From: Streptomyces monashensis
GTDB taxonomy: Bacteria > Actinomycetota > Actinomycetes > Streptomycetales > Streptomycetaceae
Assembly: GCF_001866665.1 (NCBI RefSeq)
Contig: NZ_MLYO01000041.1
Span: forward strand, 186,001-250,000
Length of the DNA: 64,000 nucleotides
Direction: 5' to 3'
Positions 40,820 to 50,208 of this stretch are shown here, piece by piece; position 1 is the first letter of the stretch; every line of letters begins with the position of its first letter. The notes beneath the pieces were generated by a model that made no database searches, was not told the DNA's origin, and saw only the letters and a program-made list of their open reading frames with translations. The position numbers and the translations under genes were made by a program.

Positions 40820-43642
40820 TCAGGCGGCGTCGACTCCGCATTCGGCCCAGATGACCTTGCCCTGCCCGATGTAGCGCGTGCCCCAGCTCTCGGACAGCTG
40901 GGCCACCAGGAACAGGCCGCGGCCGCCCTCGTCGGTCGTGGCCGCGCGGCGCAGGTGCGGGGCGGTGTTGCTGGTGTCGGAGACCTCGCAGATCAGGGTG
41001 TGGTGGCGCAGCAGCCGGACCGTGATGGGCCCGGAGCCGTGGCGGATGGCGTTCGTGACCAGCTCGCTCAGCACGAGCTCCGCGGCGAAGGAGGCCTCCT
41101 CCAGTCCCCAGTCGGCCAGCTTCCGCAGGGCCGAGGCGCGGACCTCGCTGACGAGCGCGGGGTCGGCCGGCAGCTCCCAGGCGGCGACCCGCTGCGGATC
41201 CAGGGCGTGGGTACGGGCGACGAGCAGGGCGATGTCGTCGCGGGGGTGGGCCGGCGCCACGGTGTCCAGGACCGCCTCGCAGGTCTCCTCGGGCGTGCGT
41301 TCCGTATGGGAGAGGGTGCCGCGCAGCTGGTCGAGGACCACGTCGACGTCGCGCTCCGGGTCCTCGATGAGTCCGTCGGTGTAGAGGACCAGCCCGCTGC
41401 CCTCGGGGAGGTCGAGTTCGACGGCCTCGAAGGGCAGGCCGCCCAGGCCGAGCGGGGGCCCGGCGGGCAGGTCGGGGAAGGACACCGTGCCGTCGGGGCT
41501 GACCAGGGCCGGGGGAGGGTGCCCGGCGCGGGCGATGGCACACCGCTGTGTGGTCGGGTCGTAGACGGCGTACAGGCAGGTCGCGCCGATGATGCCCGAT
41601 TCGCCCGCGACGGGCTCCTCCCGGTCGAGGCGTCCCACCAGGTTGTCGAGTTGGGTGAGGACCTCGTCCGGGGGGAAGTCGAGTTCGGCGAAGCTGCGTG
41701 CGGCGGTGCGCAGCCGGCCCATGGTGGCGGCCGAGAGCATGCCGTGGCCGACGACGTCGCCGACCAGGAGGCCCACCCGGGTGCCGGACAGCGGGATGAC
41801 GTCGTACCAGTCCCCGCCCACGCCGGACTCCGCGGGCAGGTAGCGGTGCGCGACCTCGACGGCGTCCTGGTCGGGGAGGCTGTGCGGGAGCAGGCTGCGC
41901 TGGAGGGCCAGGACCATGGCGCGCTCGCGCGTGTAGCGCCGGGCGTTGTCGATGGACAGGGCGGCGCGGGTGGCGAGTTCCTGGGCCAGCGAACGGTCGT
42001 CGTCGCCGAAGGGGGCGGGGTCCCGCCCGCGGTAGAAGGCGACCACGCCCAGGACGACACCGCGGGCGATCAGGGGGACCGCGATGAGGGAGTGCACGTG
42101 GGTCAGCAGCTCCTGAGTGCGTTCGGGGTCGTGCGCGAGCCAGCCCGCGGCGGCGTTGAGGTCCGGTTCCAGCACCGCCTGCCCGCTGGTCAGACAGCGC
42201 AGCTGGGGAGTGGTCGGGCCGTAGTCGACGCGTTTGCCGACCGGGTGGAACGGACGGTCGTCGCGGATGCCGTGGACCACCGTCCGGTACAGGCTGGTGA
42301 GGGGGTCGGCGGCCTCCTCGCCGCGCGGTACGGCCTCGGGCAGGTCGATCGTGACGTAGTCCGCCAGTCGGGGCACCGCTGTCTCGGCGAGTTCCTGCGC
42401 GGTGCGGAGCACGTCCAGGGTGGTGCCTATGCGCGTGCTCGCGTCGGTCAGCAGCTCCAGGCGGCGGCGCGCGGCGAGCGCGTAGCGCCCCACGTGCGGC
42501 TCTCCGACCAGCACGAGCCCCCTGGCCGGGGGCGGGGAGCCGGGGCGGCCGTCCGCCGGGGCGCCGGGCTCCCCCATCGAGACGCCTGTGGCGCGCGCAC
42601 GGGTGCGGCCGGGCGCGAGGCCGGGCGCCGTGGCGAGGCGGGCGGCCCCGGACGGCGGGACGACGCAGGCGCCGGAGGCGGCCGGGGCGGCGGACAGGCG
42701 CCGCGGCTGCTCGGCCGACGGCGGGACGACGAGGGGTTCGTGCGGTGCGGCGCCGGGCAGGACGGCCTCGGCGACGAAGCCTTCCACCCCGGTGGCGCTC
42801 GTCATCGGACGGCTCACGAGTGTGACCCGCCGTCCGTCGGACAGGCGGACACGGACCGCGGCCCGCTGCCCGCAGGAGATCAGCTCGGCAGCCCGGGCCA
42901 TGAGGATCTCGCGGTCACGGGGGCACAGTGCGAGGGCCAAGTCGCCGACCCCGACGCTGTGGTGAGGCCCGGCGGCGGTTGCGGCGCCGGTGTCCAGGTA
43001 TGCCTGCAGCAGGGCCCGCTCCCGATCGGAACTCTGCCCCAGCAGCCGCCTCTCGATGGCGTGGGCAGCCCTGCGGATCACGGTGGCCAGCGCCGGGTCC
43101 TCGGCGCCCCGGGGATAGCCGAGGCACAGCACGCCCTCGATGCGGCCGCTGAGCGGGTCGCGGACGGGCAGCGCGCGGCATGCGTTGCCCTGGGAGCGCT
43201 CGGCGAAGTGCTCGGCGCCGTAGACCTGGATGAGCCGGCGCTCCGCCAGCGCGAGACCGATCCCGTTGGTGCCGGCGTACTGCTCGGCGAACACGAATCC
43301 GGGCAGGCGCTGGAACGCCGGGAGGGTTCTGGCCAGGGATGCGGATCCGAAGCGGCGCAGCAGGACCGTCCCGCTCGCATCCGCGACGCAGATGTTCATC
43401 GAGCTGTCGGCGAACCAGGACTGCAGCCGGTCGAGCACCGGTACGGCCGCGCGGACGATACGGGCTTCGGGATCGAAGTCGGCGCGGAAGGGAGGGCCGG
43501 ACTGGTCGGGCGAGAGCCCCAGGACCCGGCAGCGCTGCCAGGAGTTCGAGATCGGGGTCCGTACACAGTCCTCGACCGGCTCACCCTCGAGAAAACGCTC
43601 ACGGGAACGGGTGGGCCCGGCGCCGTCCGTCGCACGCCCCAT
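40820..43642 (-). CDS. GAF-GAF-SpoIIE phosphatase-HATPase regulator
   Basis: A regulator of about 940 residues. The N-terminal sensor (about 30-200) looks like the AcoR/XylR-type GAF (SWQRCRVLGL, YAGTNGIGLALAERRLIQVYGAEHF) without any AAA+ domain. A Pro/Ala-rich linker leads to a second GAF (RRLELLTDASTRIGTTLDV to IDNARRY, about 395-580), then a PP2C/SpoIIE phosphatase (GVGGDWYDVIPL, VGDVVGHGMLSAATMGRLR, LYTDGLIEDP, HPRDDIALLV, about 605-800) and a terminal RsbW-type HATPase (LSELVTNAIRHGSGP, DEGGRGLFLV). Such proteins control anti-sigma factor partner switching. The start is ATG 43642 (TTG 43711 possible). No sigma or anti-sigma gene adjoins it. Confidence 0.85.
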   Translation of the reverse strand: MGRATDGAGPTRSRERFLEGEPVEDCVRTPISNSWQRCRVLGLSPDQSGPPFRADFDPEARIVRAAVPVLDRLQSWFADSSMNICVADASGTVLLRRFGSASLARTLPAFQRLPGFVFAEQYAGTNGIGLALAERRLIQVYGAEHFAERSQGNACRALPVRDPLSGRIEGVLCLGYPRGAEDPALATVIRRAAHAIERRLLGQSSDRERALLQAYLDTGAATAAGPHHSVGVGDLALALCPRDREILMARAAELISCGQRAAVRVRLSDGRRVTLVSRPMTSATGVEGFVAEAVLPGAAPHEPLVVPPSAEQPRRLSAAPAASGACVVPPSGAARLATAPGLAPGRTRARATGVSMGEPGAPADGRPGSPPPARGLVLVGEPHVGRYALAARRRLELLTDASTRIGTTLDVLRTAQELAETAVPRLADYVTIDLPEAVPRGEEAADPLTSLYRTVVHGIRDDRPFHPVGKRVDYGPTTPQLRCLTSGQAVLEPDLNAAAGWLAHDPERTQELLTHVHSLIAVPLIARGVVLGVVAFYRGRDPAPFGDDDRSLAQELATRAALSIDNARRYTRERAMVLALQRSLLPHSLPDQDAVEVAHRYLPAESGVGGDWYDVIPLSGTRVGLLVGDVVGHGMLSAATMGRLRTAARSFAELDFPPDEVLTQLDNLVGRLDREEPVAGESGIIGATCLYAVYDPTTQRCAIARAGHPPPALVSPDGTVSFPDLPAGPPLGLGGLPFEAVELDLPEGSGLVLYTDGLIEDPERDVDVVLDQLRGTLSHTERTPEETCEAVLDTVAPAHPRDDIALLVARTHALDPQRVAAWELPADPALVSEVRASALRKLADWGLEEASFAAELVLSELVTNAIRHGSGPITVRLLRHHTLICEVSDTSNTAPHLRRAATTDEGGRGLFLVAQLSESWGTRYIGQGKVIWAECGVDAA

Positions 43643-43763
43643 CAGTGTCGTCTTCCCGCCGGGCCGAATCACGCGCCGCCTCACTCGAGCCTGCAAGAGT
43701 TCCTTTTCCAAACAATAGAACTAAGAGGACATAGGTGAGAAACCGGGCATGGGAAACGGGTCG

Positions 43764-44732
43764 TCACAGGACCGCGACCGGATTGACGGGCGAGCCCGTC
43801 CCGCCCGGGACGTTCAGCGGCGCCACGACGAGCAGGAACTCGTACCGCCCCGCCTCCGCCGTCGCGGCCGACAGTGCCTCCAGGTCGAGATTGTCCAGCA
43901 GCGGCACCCCCATAGCGGCCACGGCCAGGGCGTGCACGGGCGAGTGCACGCCGTCTACGGGTGAGGGCCGTACGTCGCTGTCGCCGTCACCGCCGAGCAG
44001 CGCGATGCCGCGCTCGGCCAGCAGCGGTACGGCGTCCACGTGGAAGCCCGCGCTCGCCGCGGCGGAGTCCCAGGCCCCGAGGTCGCCACGGCGGCGGCCG
44101 TGTCCGGAGCGCAGGAGCACCGCGTCGCCCTCGCCGATCCGCACACCGAGCGCGTCCTCCGCGGCGGCGACGTCCTTCGCGTGCACCGCCCGCCCCGGCT
44201 CCAGCCAGCGGACCCCCAGGACGGCCGGGAGATCGAGAAGGACTCCCCTCGTGACGAGGGGGCCGAGGGCCGACACCGCTCCGAACCGGGCACCTGCCGC
44301 ACCCACGACGTCCTCGGCCGCCCGGCCGTCGTAGAGCCGCCCCCGGTAGGCGACATGGCACAGGGCGTCGAGATGGGTGACGGCCTTGCCGTGGTAGTCG
44401 GCGGCGAGGAAGTCCTTGTGGGTGGAGGGTTCCGGGCTCTCCACGTCACCGAGATCGGTCATGTGGTGCAGCGCGGGCCTGGGGTTGTCGGGTCCGGGCA
44501 CGGTGTTCCAGGGCAGCGCCAGCGGGACGACCTTCCCGGACCGCACCGCGGCCGTGGCCCGCCGCACATGCTCCGCGGTCACCCGGTTCCAGGCGCCGCG
44601 GTCGGCCGGCGCCCAACGGCCCCATGTGCGGACCGCCTCGAAGAGAGCGTCGAACTCCCGACGGGAGACGGCGGTCCGGTCGCCGGTACCGGCCGGCCCG
44701 GGGCCTGGGTCGTCCACGGGGTTCGGGCCCAT
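43764..44732 (-). CDS. Cyclase-family protein (kynurenine formamidase-like)
   Basis: A 322-residue metal-dependent hydrolase of the cyclase fold. The key motif is HLDALCHVAYRGRLYDG (metal-binding H-x-D-x-x-x-H), with GVLLDLPAVLG and GDAVLLRSGHGRRRGDLG earlier and later. The family includes kynurenine formamidase, isatin hydrolase and polyketide-cyclase-like enzymes. The ATG at 44732 follows GGTGAG. It sits downstream of the NRPS genes in the same direction but is separated from them by 0.7 kb of gene debris, so membership of the cluster is uncertain. Confidence 0.82.
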   Translation of the reverse strand: MGPNPVDDPGPGPAGTGDRTAVSRREFDALFEAVRTWGRWAPADRGAWNRVTAEHVRRATAAVRSGKVVPLALPWNTVPGPDNPRPALHHMTDLGDVESPEPSTHKDFLAADYHGKAVTHLDALCHVAYRGRLYDGRAAEDVVGAAGARFGAVSALGPLVTRGVLLDLPAVLGVRWLEPGRAVHAKDVAAAEDALGVRIGEGDAVLLRSGHGRRRGDLGAWDSAAASAGFHVDAVPLLAERGIALLGGDGDSDVRPSPVDGVHSPVHALAVAAMGVPLLDNLDLEALSAATAEAGRYEFLLVVAPLNVPGGTGSPVNPVAVL

Positions 44733-44969
44733 CTGCACTCACCGTCCCCGGCGTCGACACGGCCCGGTGACGGGGCACCGCTACGACGGCGGGACACCGC
44801 CGTGCGGCCCGCCGACCCGGAATCCAAGCTTTGCACGCCCCGCGCCGAACCGCTGGTCCACGCGTCCGCCGGGATCGGCCCGTCGCCGGCCGGAGGCGGC
44901 CGGTCGGCGACACCGCACGGCAGGAACGGCCGATGGGCGGCCCGCGCCGGCATCGCAGGTTGATCACGC

Positions 44970-45316
44970 GGCTTGTCCGGCGGCCACCGCACGCACCAGG
45001 GAGGACCTGCTGGGACGGCACGTCTTCACCGGCCGGGGGTCTTCCGAGTTTGTCAAGGCCTATCGGGCCGCCTGTCCCGCCGGTGTCCGGGCGGGGGAGG
45101 GGTCGGCGCAGACGCGAGCTCTGGATGCCGAACTGTATGCACAAGCACGGGAGTTGCAACGGCTGGACGAGGAGCTGCGGCACTCGCCGTGGCGGTCGGC
45201 GACGTCATCGGCCACAGCCTCGAGGCGGCGGCCGTCATGGGCCGACCGCAGGCGAGCCTGTCGTGCCGGACCGGGGAGGCCGGGACGACGTCGCGCTGAT
45301 CGTCGTACGGCTCTGA
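44970..45316 (+). pseudogene. SpoIIE-type phosphatase remnant
   Basis: Three fragments in different plus-strand frames belong together: TREDLLGRHVF followed by a helical stretch, LAVAVGDVIGHSLEAAAVMG (the PP2C/SpoIIE metal-site block), and GRDDVALIVVRL-stop (the SpoIIE C-terminal strand). The central 150 or so residues are missing and the frames do not match, so this is a deleted, frameshifted copy. It neighbours the intact SpoIIE-type gene, which is on the opposite strand. Confidence 0.65.
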
Positions 45317-45442
45317 CGGAGGGAAGAGGTACACGTACAGCCGCCGGTGCCGGGTGGCCCCGAGGCGTCCGACTGCTACCTGTTGGGACAGGGGGCGAGC
45401 GGCGCCCGGTGCCCTCGCGGGGGCTCCGGGCGCCGTCGCGCG

Positions 45443-48385
45443 TCAGTCGGTGTCGCCCGTCATGCCGTCGATCATCTCGGCCAGGACGGTCCGCCGGTCC
45501 TCTCCCGGCCGTGCCCGCAGGGCACGGGCCAGGCGTGCGCTGTCGTAGTGCCAGCGGTGGTCCAGGTCCTGGGGGACGTCACCCGACTCACGCACATCGG
45601 GCCGGGAGCCGAGCACCTCACCGAGATCGTGCGCCAGGTCGTGCCAGGACACATGGCCGCTGCAGGCGTTGGCGACACCGTGGACGGGGCGGTCCAGGCA
45701 CTCGGCCACCGCGCGGGCCAGGGCGGCCGCGTGCACCCAGGCCACCCCGTACCAGGCGTGTCCGCCGGTGCCCGGACGCGGCACCTCGATCGCGCCGCCG
45801 CGGTGGGCTGCCTGGTAGAGACCGCCGATGGCGCCCCAGCGCAGCTGTTCGCGGAGCCGGTCGTGCGCGCCCCAGACGATCGGCGAGCGCACGGCGCTCG
45901 CGCCTCCGCGCCCCTCGGTGCCCGCGGCGCGCAACAGCATGGCCTCGCAGTCGAGTTTGCCCTTGCCGTACGGGCTGACGGGCTCGCACATGGGGGACTC
46001 CTCGGCGACCCGGTCGGCTCGGGGGTGGCCGTAGGCGTCCACGCTGCTGACGAAGACGAACGAGCCCCGCCGCCAGGCGCCGACCATCGTCTCCATCGCC
46101 GTCACGTCGACCTCGGGGCGGGTGAAGGTGCTGGCCGCGTGGACGATCGCGTCCGCGCTCGCGACGGCGTCGCGCAGTCCGGCCAGGTCGCAGAGGTCGC
46201 CCTCGACGACGTCGACTCCCTCGGCGGCGATCAGATGGGCGGACTCCGGCCGGGCGAGGGCCAGCACGGGCCGGCCCTGAGCGGCCAGTTCACGCAGGAC
46301 GAACGCGCCCACCCCGCCTGTCGCGCCGGTGACCAGAACGGTCCCGGCGCGCACCGTGCGCGACCGGCCCGGCCTGCTCACGGTCTTCGCGGCGGCCTGC
46401 CGCGCCGCACGTTCGTCGAGGAGCGCGGTCAGTGCCCGGGGCGTACGAGCCTGGAGCACATCGAGACCGGTCAGGGGCAGTGCGAGCTCGGTGCGCAGTC
46501 GTTCGGCGAGCTGCACGGCGACCAGGGAGTGACCGCCGAGGGCGAAGAAGTCGTCGTCGGGCGCCGGGGCGGGACCGAGCAGCTCGGTGAAGGCCCCGGT
46601 GACGGCTTCGGCCCGCGGACCGGACAGGGTGCGCGGCACGGAGGTCCCGGGCAGCCGGTTGTCGTCGAGCTCTCCGGTCTCCGTGCGCGGCAGCGCGTCG
46701 AGCAGCGTGACCGTGGCGGGTACGGACTCGGGCGCCAGCGTACGCCGCAGCACACCGAGTAGTTCATGGCCGGACGGACCGACGCTGTCGCGCAGGACGG
46801 CGTAGGCCACCGGCGGCCCCTGCGCGGGCTGGACCACCGTGGCGTCGGCGACCTGCGGCTGAGCGCGCAGGGCCTGTGCCGCCGGGTGGCGGGCGCCGTC
46901 CGCGTCGCCGCTGCCGGCGTTCGTGAGTGCACCAGCCTCGGGATCGGGGCCGAGCAGCTTGCTCAGCGCGAGCTCCGGTGTGGTCGCCGCGGCGTCGAGC
47001 AGAGTCGCGTAGTGCCGTGCGGTCGCCTCCGCGACGGAGTCGTCCAGCGCGCTGCCGTCGTACTGGACGAATGCCACGGGATGTGCGGCATCGCCCAGAT
47101 CCAGGGCGTACGACAGGGCGAACTTCGCGCCGTCGGTGGTGACGTCGACGTACTCGGCCGACGTGCCGGGCAGCCGGAGCACCGTCGGCTCGCCGAGCAC
47201 GTCCGCGGTGACGCGGACCAGCGCGGTGCCGTCGCCGCCGCGTGCCGTGGCGCCGAGGCGTTCGAGCACGAGGTCGAACGGGATGTGCCGGTGGCGCTGT
47301 GCCTCCAGCAGCGCGGCGCCCACCCGCCGCAGCAGCTCGGTGAAGGACGGGTCGCCGGAGGCGTCGACCCGCACGGGCAGGGTGTTGACGCACAGACCGA
47401 CCAGGCCGCGCATGGCGGTTCCGCTGCGGTGGGTGCCCGCCACGCCGATGACCAGGTCGTCCTCACCGGTGAGCCGGTGCAGGGCGGCGAAGGCCGCGGT
47501 GAGCGACACGGCGAAGAGCGTGGCGCCCCGCTCGGCACCCAGCCTGCGCAGGGCCTCGGGCAGCGCGGTCCCGAGCGGCACGGTGTGCGCGGCCGCCGAC
47601 CGGCTGTCGGGATGCGGCGCGGCGGCCGACGGCCCGGGCAGCCGGGGCGGGGTGGCGTCGGCCAACAGGCCGCACCAGCGGTCCAGTTCCGCGGCGAGGC
47701 CGGGAATGCCGTCGTGCTCGCGGCGCGCGTGGTCGGCGTACTGCGGTGGCGTCGTGAGGGTGGACCCGCCGAGTCCGTCGGTGGCCGCCGTGTAGAGCGT
47801 GCCGAGTTCGGCGGCCACGGTCTCCAACGACCCGCCGTCGATCGCGATGTGATGGAACGTCAGCAAAATGGTGTGGTCCAGCGGTCCGTGGCGCAGGACG
47901 AGTGCGCGTACGGCCTGCCCGGCCGCGAGGTCGAACGGCCGGGCCGCCTCCCGCCGCAGCAGCGCCGGGGCGTGCGCCGCGTCGGTGTCGACGACGGGCA
48001 CGGGGACGGTGGTGCGCGGTGGCGCGAGCAGTACTTGGCAGGGCTCGCCCTCGTGCTCCGCGTAGCGGGTGCGCAGGATCCCGTGCCGGGCCACCAGCGC
48101 GGTGAGCGCGGTCTCGAACACGGCCGGGTCGAACGGGCCGCGCACCCGGGTGGCGAACGGTACGTGGTACGAGGCGCCCGCGCCGCCGAGCCGCGCCATC
48201 AGCCACATGCGGCGCTGGGCGCGCGAGAGGGGCACGCGGTCGTGTGCCGAGGCGGTGCCGGGAGCATCCTGCGGCGCGTCGGTGGCCGGCGCGCGCCGGG
48301 CGGCTCCGGCGCGGGCCCGGCGCAGCAGTTCCCGCTGGAGTTGCTGCTGTCGGTTCCGTGACGTGGAGTCGGCGTCAGTGGGCAT
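45443..48385 (-). CDS. NRPS: C - (A subdomain) - PCP - SDR
   Basis: A 980-residue synthetase. The condensation domain (about 50-470) has HHIAIDGGS with an intact HHxxxDG. What follows (about 490-600) is only the C-terminal subdomain of an adenylation domain. Core motifs A1-A8 are absent, and in the A10 position the text reads TETGELDDNRL, so the catalytic Lys is Glu. The PCP (about 605-675) has FFALGGHSLV with the carrier Ser. The end (about 690-980) is an extended SDR: TGATGGVG, VSSVDAYGHP and the catalytic YGKGK. It lacks a thioesterase, so the SDR may reduce and release the chain or modify it. The ATG at 48385 follows GGAG and overlaps the upstream gene by 11 bases. Confidence 0.88.
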   Translation of the reverse strand: MPTDADSTSRNRQQQLQRELLRRARAGAARRAPATDAPQDAPGTASAHDRVPLSRAQRRMWLMARLGGAGASYHVPFATRVRGPFDPAVFETALTALVARHGILRTRYAEHEGEPCQVLLAPPRTTVPVPVVDTDAAHAPALLRREAARPFDLAAGQAVRALVLRHGPLDHTILLTFHHIAIDGGSLETVAAELGTLYTAATDGLGGSTLTTPPQYADHARREHDGIPGLAAELDRWCGLLADATPPRLPGPSAAAPHPDSRSAAAHTVPLGTALPEALRRLGAERGATLFAVSLTAAFAALHRLTGEDDLVIGVAGTHRSGTAMRGLVGLCVNTLPVRVDASGDPSFTELLRRVGAALLEAQRHRHIPFDLVLERLGATARGGDGTALVRVTADVLGEPTVLRLPGTSAEYVDVTTDGAKFALSYALDLGDAAHPVAFVQYDGSALDDSVAEATARHYATLLDAAATTPELALSKLLGPDPEAGALTNAGSGDADGARHPAAQALRAQPQVADATVVQPAQGPPVAYAVLRDSVGPSGHELLGVLRRTLAPESVPATVTLLDALPRTETGELDDNRLPGTSVPRTLSGPRAEAVTGAFTELLGPAPAPDDDFFALGGHSLVAVQLAERLRTELALPLTGLDVLQARTPRALTALLDERAARQAAAKTVSRPGRSRTVRAGTVLVTGATGGVGAFVLRELAAQGRPVLALARPESAHLIAAEGVDVVEGDLCDLAGLRDAVASADAIVHAASTFTRPEVDVTAMETMVGAWRRGSFVFVSSVDAYGHPRADRVAEESPMCEPVSPYGKGKLDCEAMLLRAAGTEGRGGASAVRSPIVWGAHDRLREQLRWGAIGGLYQAAHRGGAIEVPRPGTGGHAWYGVAWVHAAALARAVAECLDRPVHGVANACSGHVSWHDLAHDLGEVLGSRPDVRESGDVPQDLDHRWHYDSARLARALRARPGEDRRTVLAEMIDGMTGDTD

Positions 48386-50207
48386 CGCTGTGCTCCGGGG
48401 TCTCGGGGTGGAGGTCGCTGTGGGCGGCCAGCAGGGCGCGTTCGACCAGGCCGGCCTGTGCGGCGACGGTCGGGGCGGCGAAGAAGTCGGCGAGGGAGAG
48501 CTCGACGCCGAGTTCCTCGCGCAGGTCGTCGGTGACGGCGAGGGCGAGCAGCGAGTGGCCGCCGAGGGCGAGGAACTCGGCGTCGGCGCGGGTCACCTCG
48601 CTGCCCAGCGAGCGGCTCCACACCTCGGCGACGGCCTGTTCCAGCGGGGTCAGCGTGCCCGCCGGGCGGTCGGCGGGGTCGTCGCCGGCCGGCCCGGCGT
48701 GTGCGGTCAGCGCACGCCGGTCGACCTTGCCGGCCGGCGTGAGGGGAAGCCGCTCCAGCACGGTGACCGCGTCGGGCACGAGGTGGGCGGGCAGGAGAGC
48801 GGCGAGCCGCTCGCGCAGGGCATCGGCACGGGGCACCGGCCCCGGCGCCGCGACGACGAACCCGACGAGGCGCGCCTCGGACGTCCCGGCGCGGTCCACG
48901 GTGACTGCGGCGTCGTCGACCTCCGGCAGCTGACGCAGGGCGTGTTCGATCTCTGCCGGTTCGATGCGGAAGCCGCGGACCTTGACCTGGTCGTCGTTGC
49001 GACCGTGGAACTCCAGGACGCCGTCCGGGCGGAACGACGCGATGTCACCCGTGCGGTAGAGCCGCCCGGCGTCGGGGTCGTCCACGAACCGCTCGGCGGT
49101 GAGCTCCGGCAGACCCGTGTATCCGAGCGCGAGCCTGCTGCCGCCGATCCACAGCTCGCCGCGCTCACCGGCCGGGACCGGGCGGCCGTCGGCGTCCAGG
49201 ACATGCGCGGTGGCCCCGGCGATCGGCCTGCCGATCGGCGGCCGGGCGTCGCAGTCGTGCGCGGTGACCCGGTGGGCGGTGGCGAAGGTGGTCGTCTCCG
49301 TCGGGCCGTAGCCGTTGACCAGCTCCAGCCAGGGGAACGTGGTGAGCACCTCGCGGGCCGGCGCGGCGGCCAGGGCCTCGCCGCCCACGACGACCGAGCG
49401 GAGCTGGGCGAAGACGCGGGAGCGACGGGCCGCGAGCTGGTGGAAGAGGGCCGTGGTGAAGAACGCCACCGTCACGCCGTGGCGCTCGACGTGCCGGGCC
49501 AGGTCCTCCAGGGAGGGCCGCTGCACCGTACAGACGACCACTGCGGCGCCGTTGGCGAGCGCGCTCCAGATCTCGAACGTCGAGGCGTCGAAGGTCATGG
49601 GCGAGTGGAACAGGACGCGGTCGCGGGCGGTGAGGGTCACGTAGTCCGGCGCGGTCACCAGCTCCGCGACGGCACCGTGCGGGACGGCGACACCCTTGGG
49701 ACGACCGGTGGAGCCGGACGTGAACATGATGAACGCCGCGCTGTCCGGATCGGACTCGTCCAGCGGCCCGCCGCCCGGCAGCGGCTCCTCGGGCAGGGCG
49801 AGGACGGGCCCGGTGGGCGCGGCCGCTTCCAGCAGCTTCGCGTCGCCGACGGTGAGCGTCACCTCCGCGTCGGAGATCATCGCCTCGGTGCGCGGCCGGG
49901 GCTGGGCCGGGTCCAGCGGCACGCACACGGCGCCGGCCAGCCACAGCGCGAGCTGCGCCACGACCGTGCGGGCCGACCGGGTCGTCAGCAGCGCCACCCG
50001 GTCGCCGCGGACCACCTTGTTCTCCCGCAGGCGCGCGGCGAGGGCGCGGCCGGACTGCAGGAGACCGCCGTAGGTGAGGGTGGTGTCGCCGTCCACGACG
50101 GCCAGGGCGTGCGGCGCGAGTTCCGCGTGCCGGACGACGAGCGCCGGCAGGGCCGTGCGCCGCTCCGGAAGGGACTGCTGCGAGGTCATGGGTGTCATGG
50201 GTGTCAT
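48375..50207 (-). CDS. NRPS: A - PCP protein
   Basis: A 610-residue two-domain protein. The adenylation domain shows FTSGSTGRPKGV (A3), FDASTFEIW (A4), NGYGPTETTTFAT (A5), YRTGDIASFRPDG (A7), NDDQVKVRGFRIEPAEIE (A8) and PLTPAGKVDRRAL with the catalytic Lys (A10). The carrier has FLALGGHSLLAL. Hand alignment to the GrsA pocket gives D-A-F-F-V-G-G-T-F-K, which resembles Val/Ile-type pockets; this is tentative. There is no condensation domain, so its amino acid must be condensed by a C domain in trans. The ATG at 50207 follows AGGAG; the preceding gene stops one base before. Confidence 0.87.
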   Translation of the reverse strand: MTPMTPMTSQQSLPERRTALPALVVRHAELAPHALAVVDGDTTLTYGGLLQSGRALAARLRENKVVRGDRVALLTTRSARTVVAQLALWLAGAVCVPLDPAQPRPRTEAMISDAEVTLTVGDAKLLEAAAPTGPVLALPEEPLPGGGPLDESDPDSAAFIMFTSGSTGRPKGVAVPHGAVAELVTAPDYVTLTARDRVLFHSPMTFDASTFEIWSALANGAAVVVCTVQRPSLEDLARHVERHGVTVAFFTTALFHQLAARRSRVFAQLRSVVVGGEALAAAPAREVLTTFPWLELVNGYGPTETTTFATAHRVTAHDCDARPPIGRPIAGATAHVLDADGRPVPAGERGELWIGGSRLALGYTGLPELTAERFVDDPDAGRLYRTGDIASFRPDGVLEFHGRNDDQVKVRGFRIEPAEIEHALRQLPEVDDAAVTVDRAGTSEARLVGFVVAAPGPVPRADALRERLAALLPAHLVPDAVTVLERLPLTPAGKVDRRALTAHAGPAGDDPADRPAGTLTPLEQAVAEVWSRSLGSEVTRADAEFLALGGHSLLALAVTDDLREELGVELSLADFFAAPTVAAQAGLVERALLAAHSDLHPETPEHSDAH

Positions 50208-50208
50208 G

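Noticed and set aside
45443..48385. Assembly gap or frameshift hiding a full A domain in the last synthetase
   Set aside because: The C domain, A subdomain and PCP are joined in one open frame with no extra DNA between them in any frame, so the core is absent rather than out of frame.
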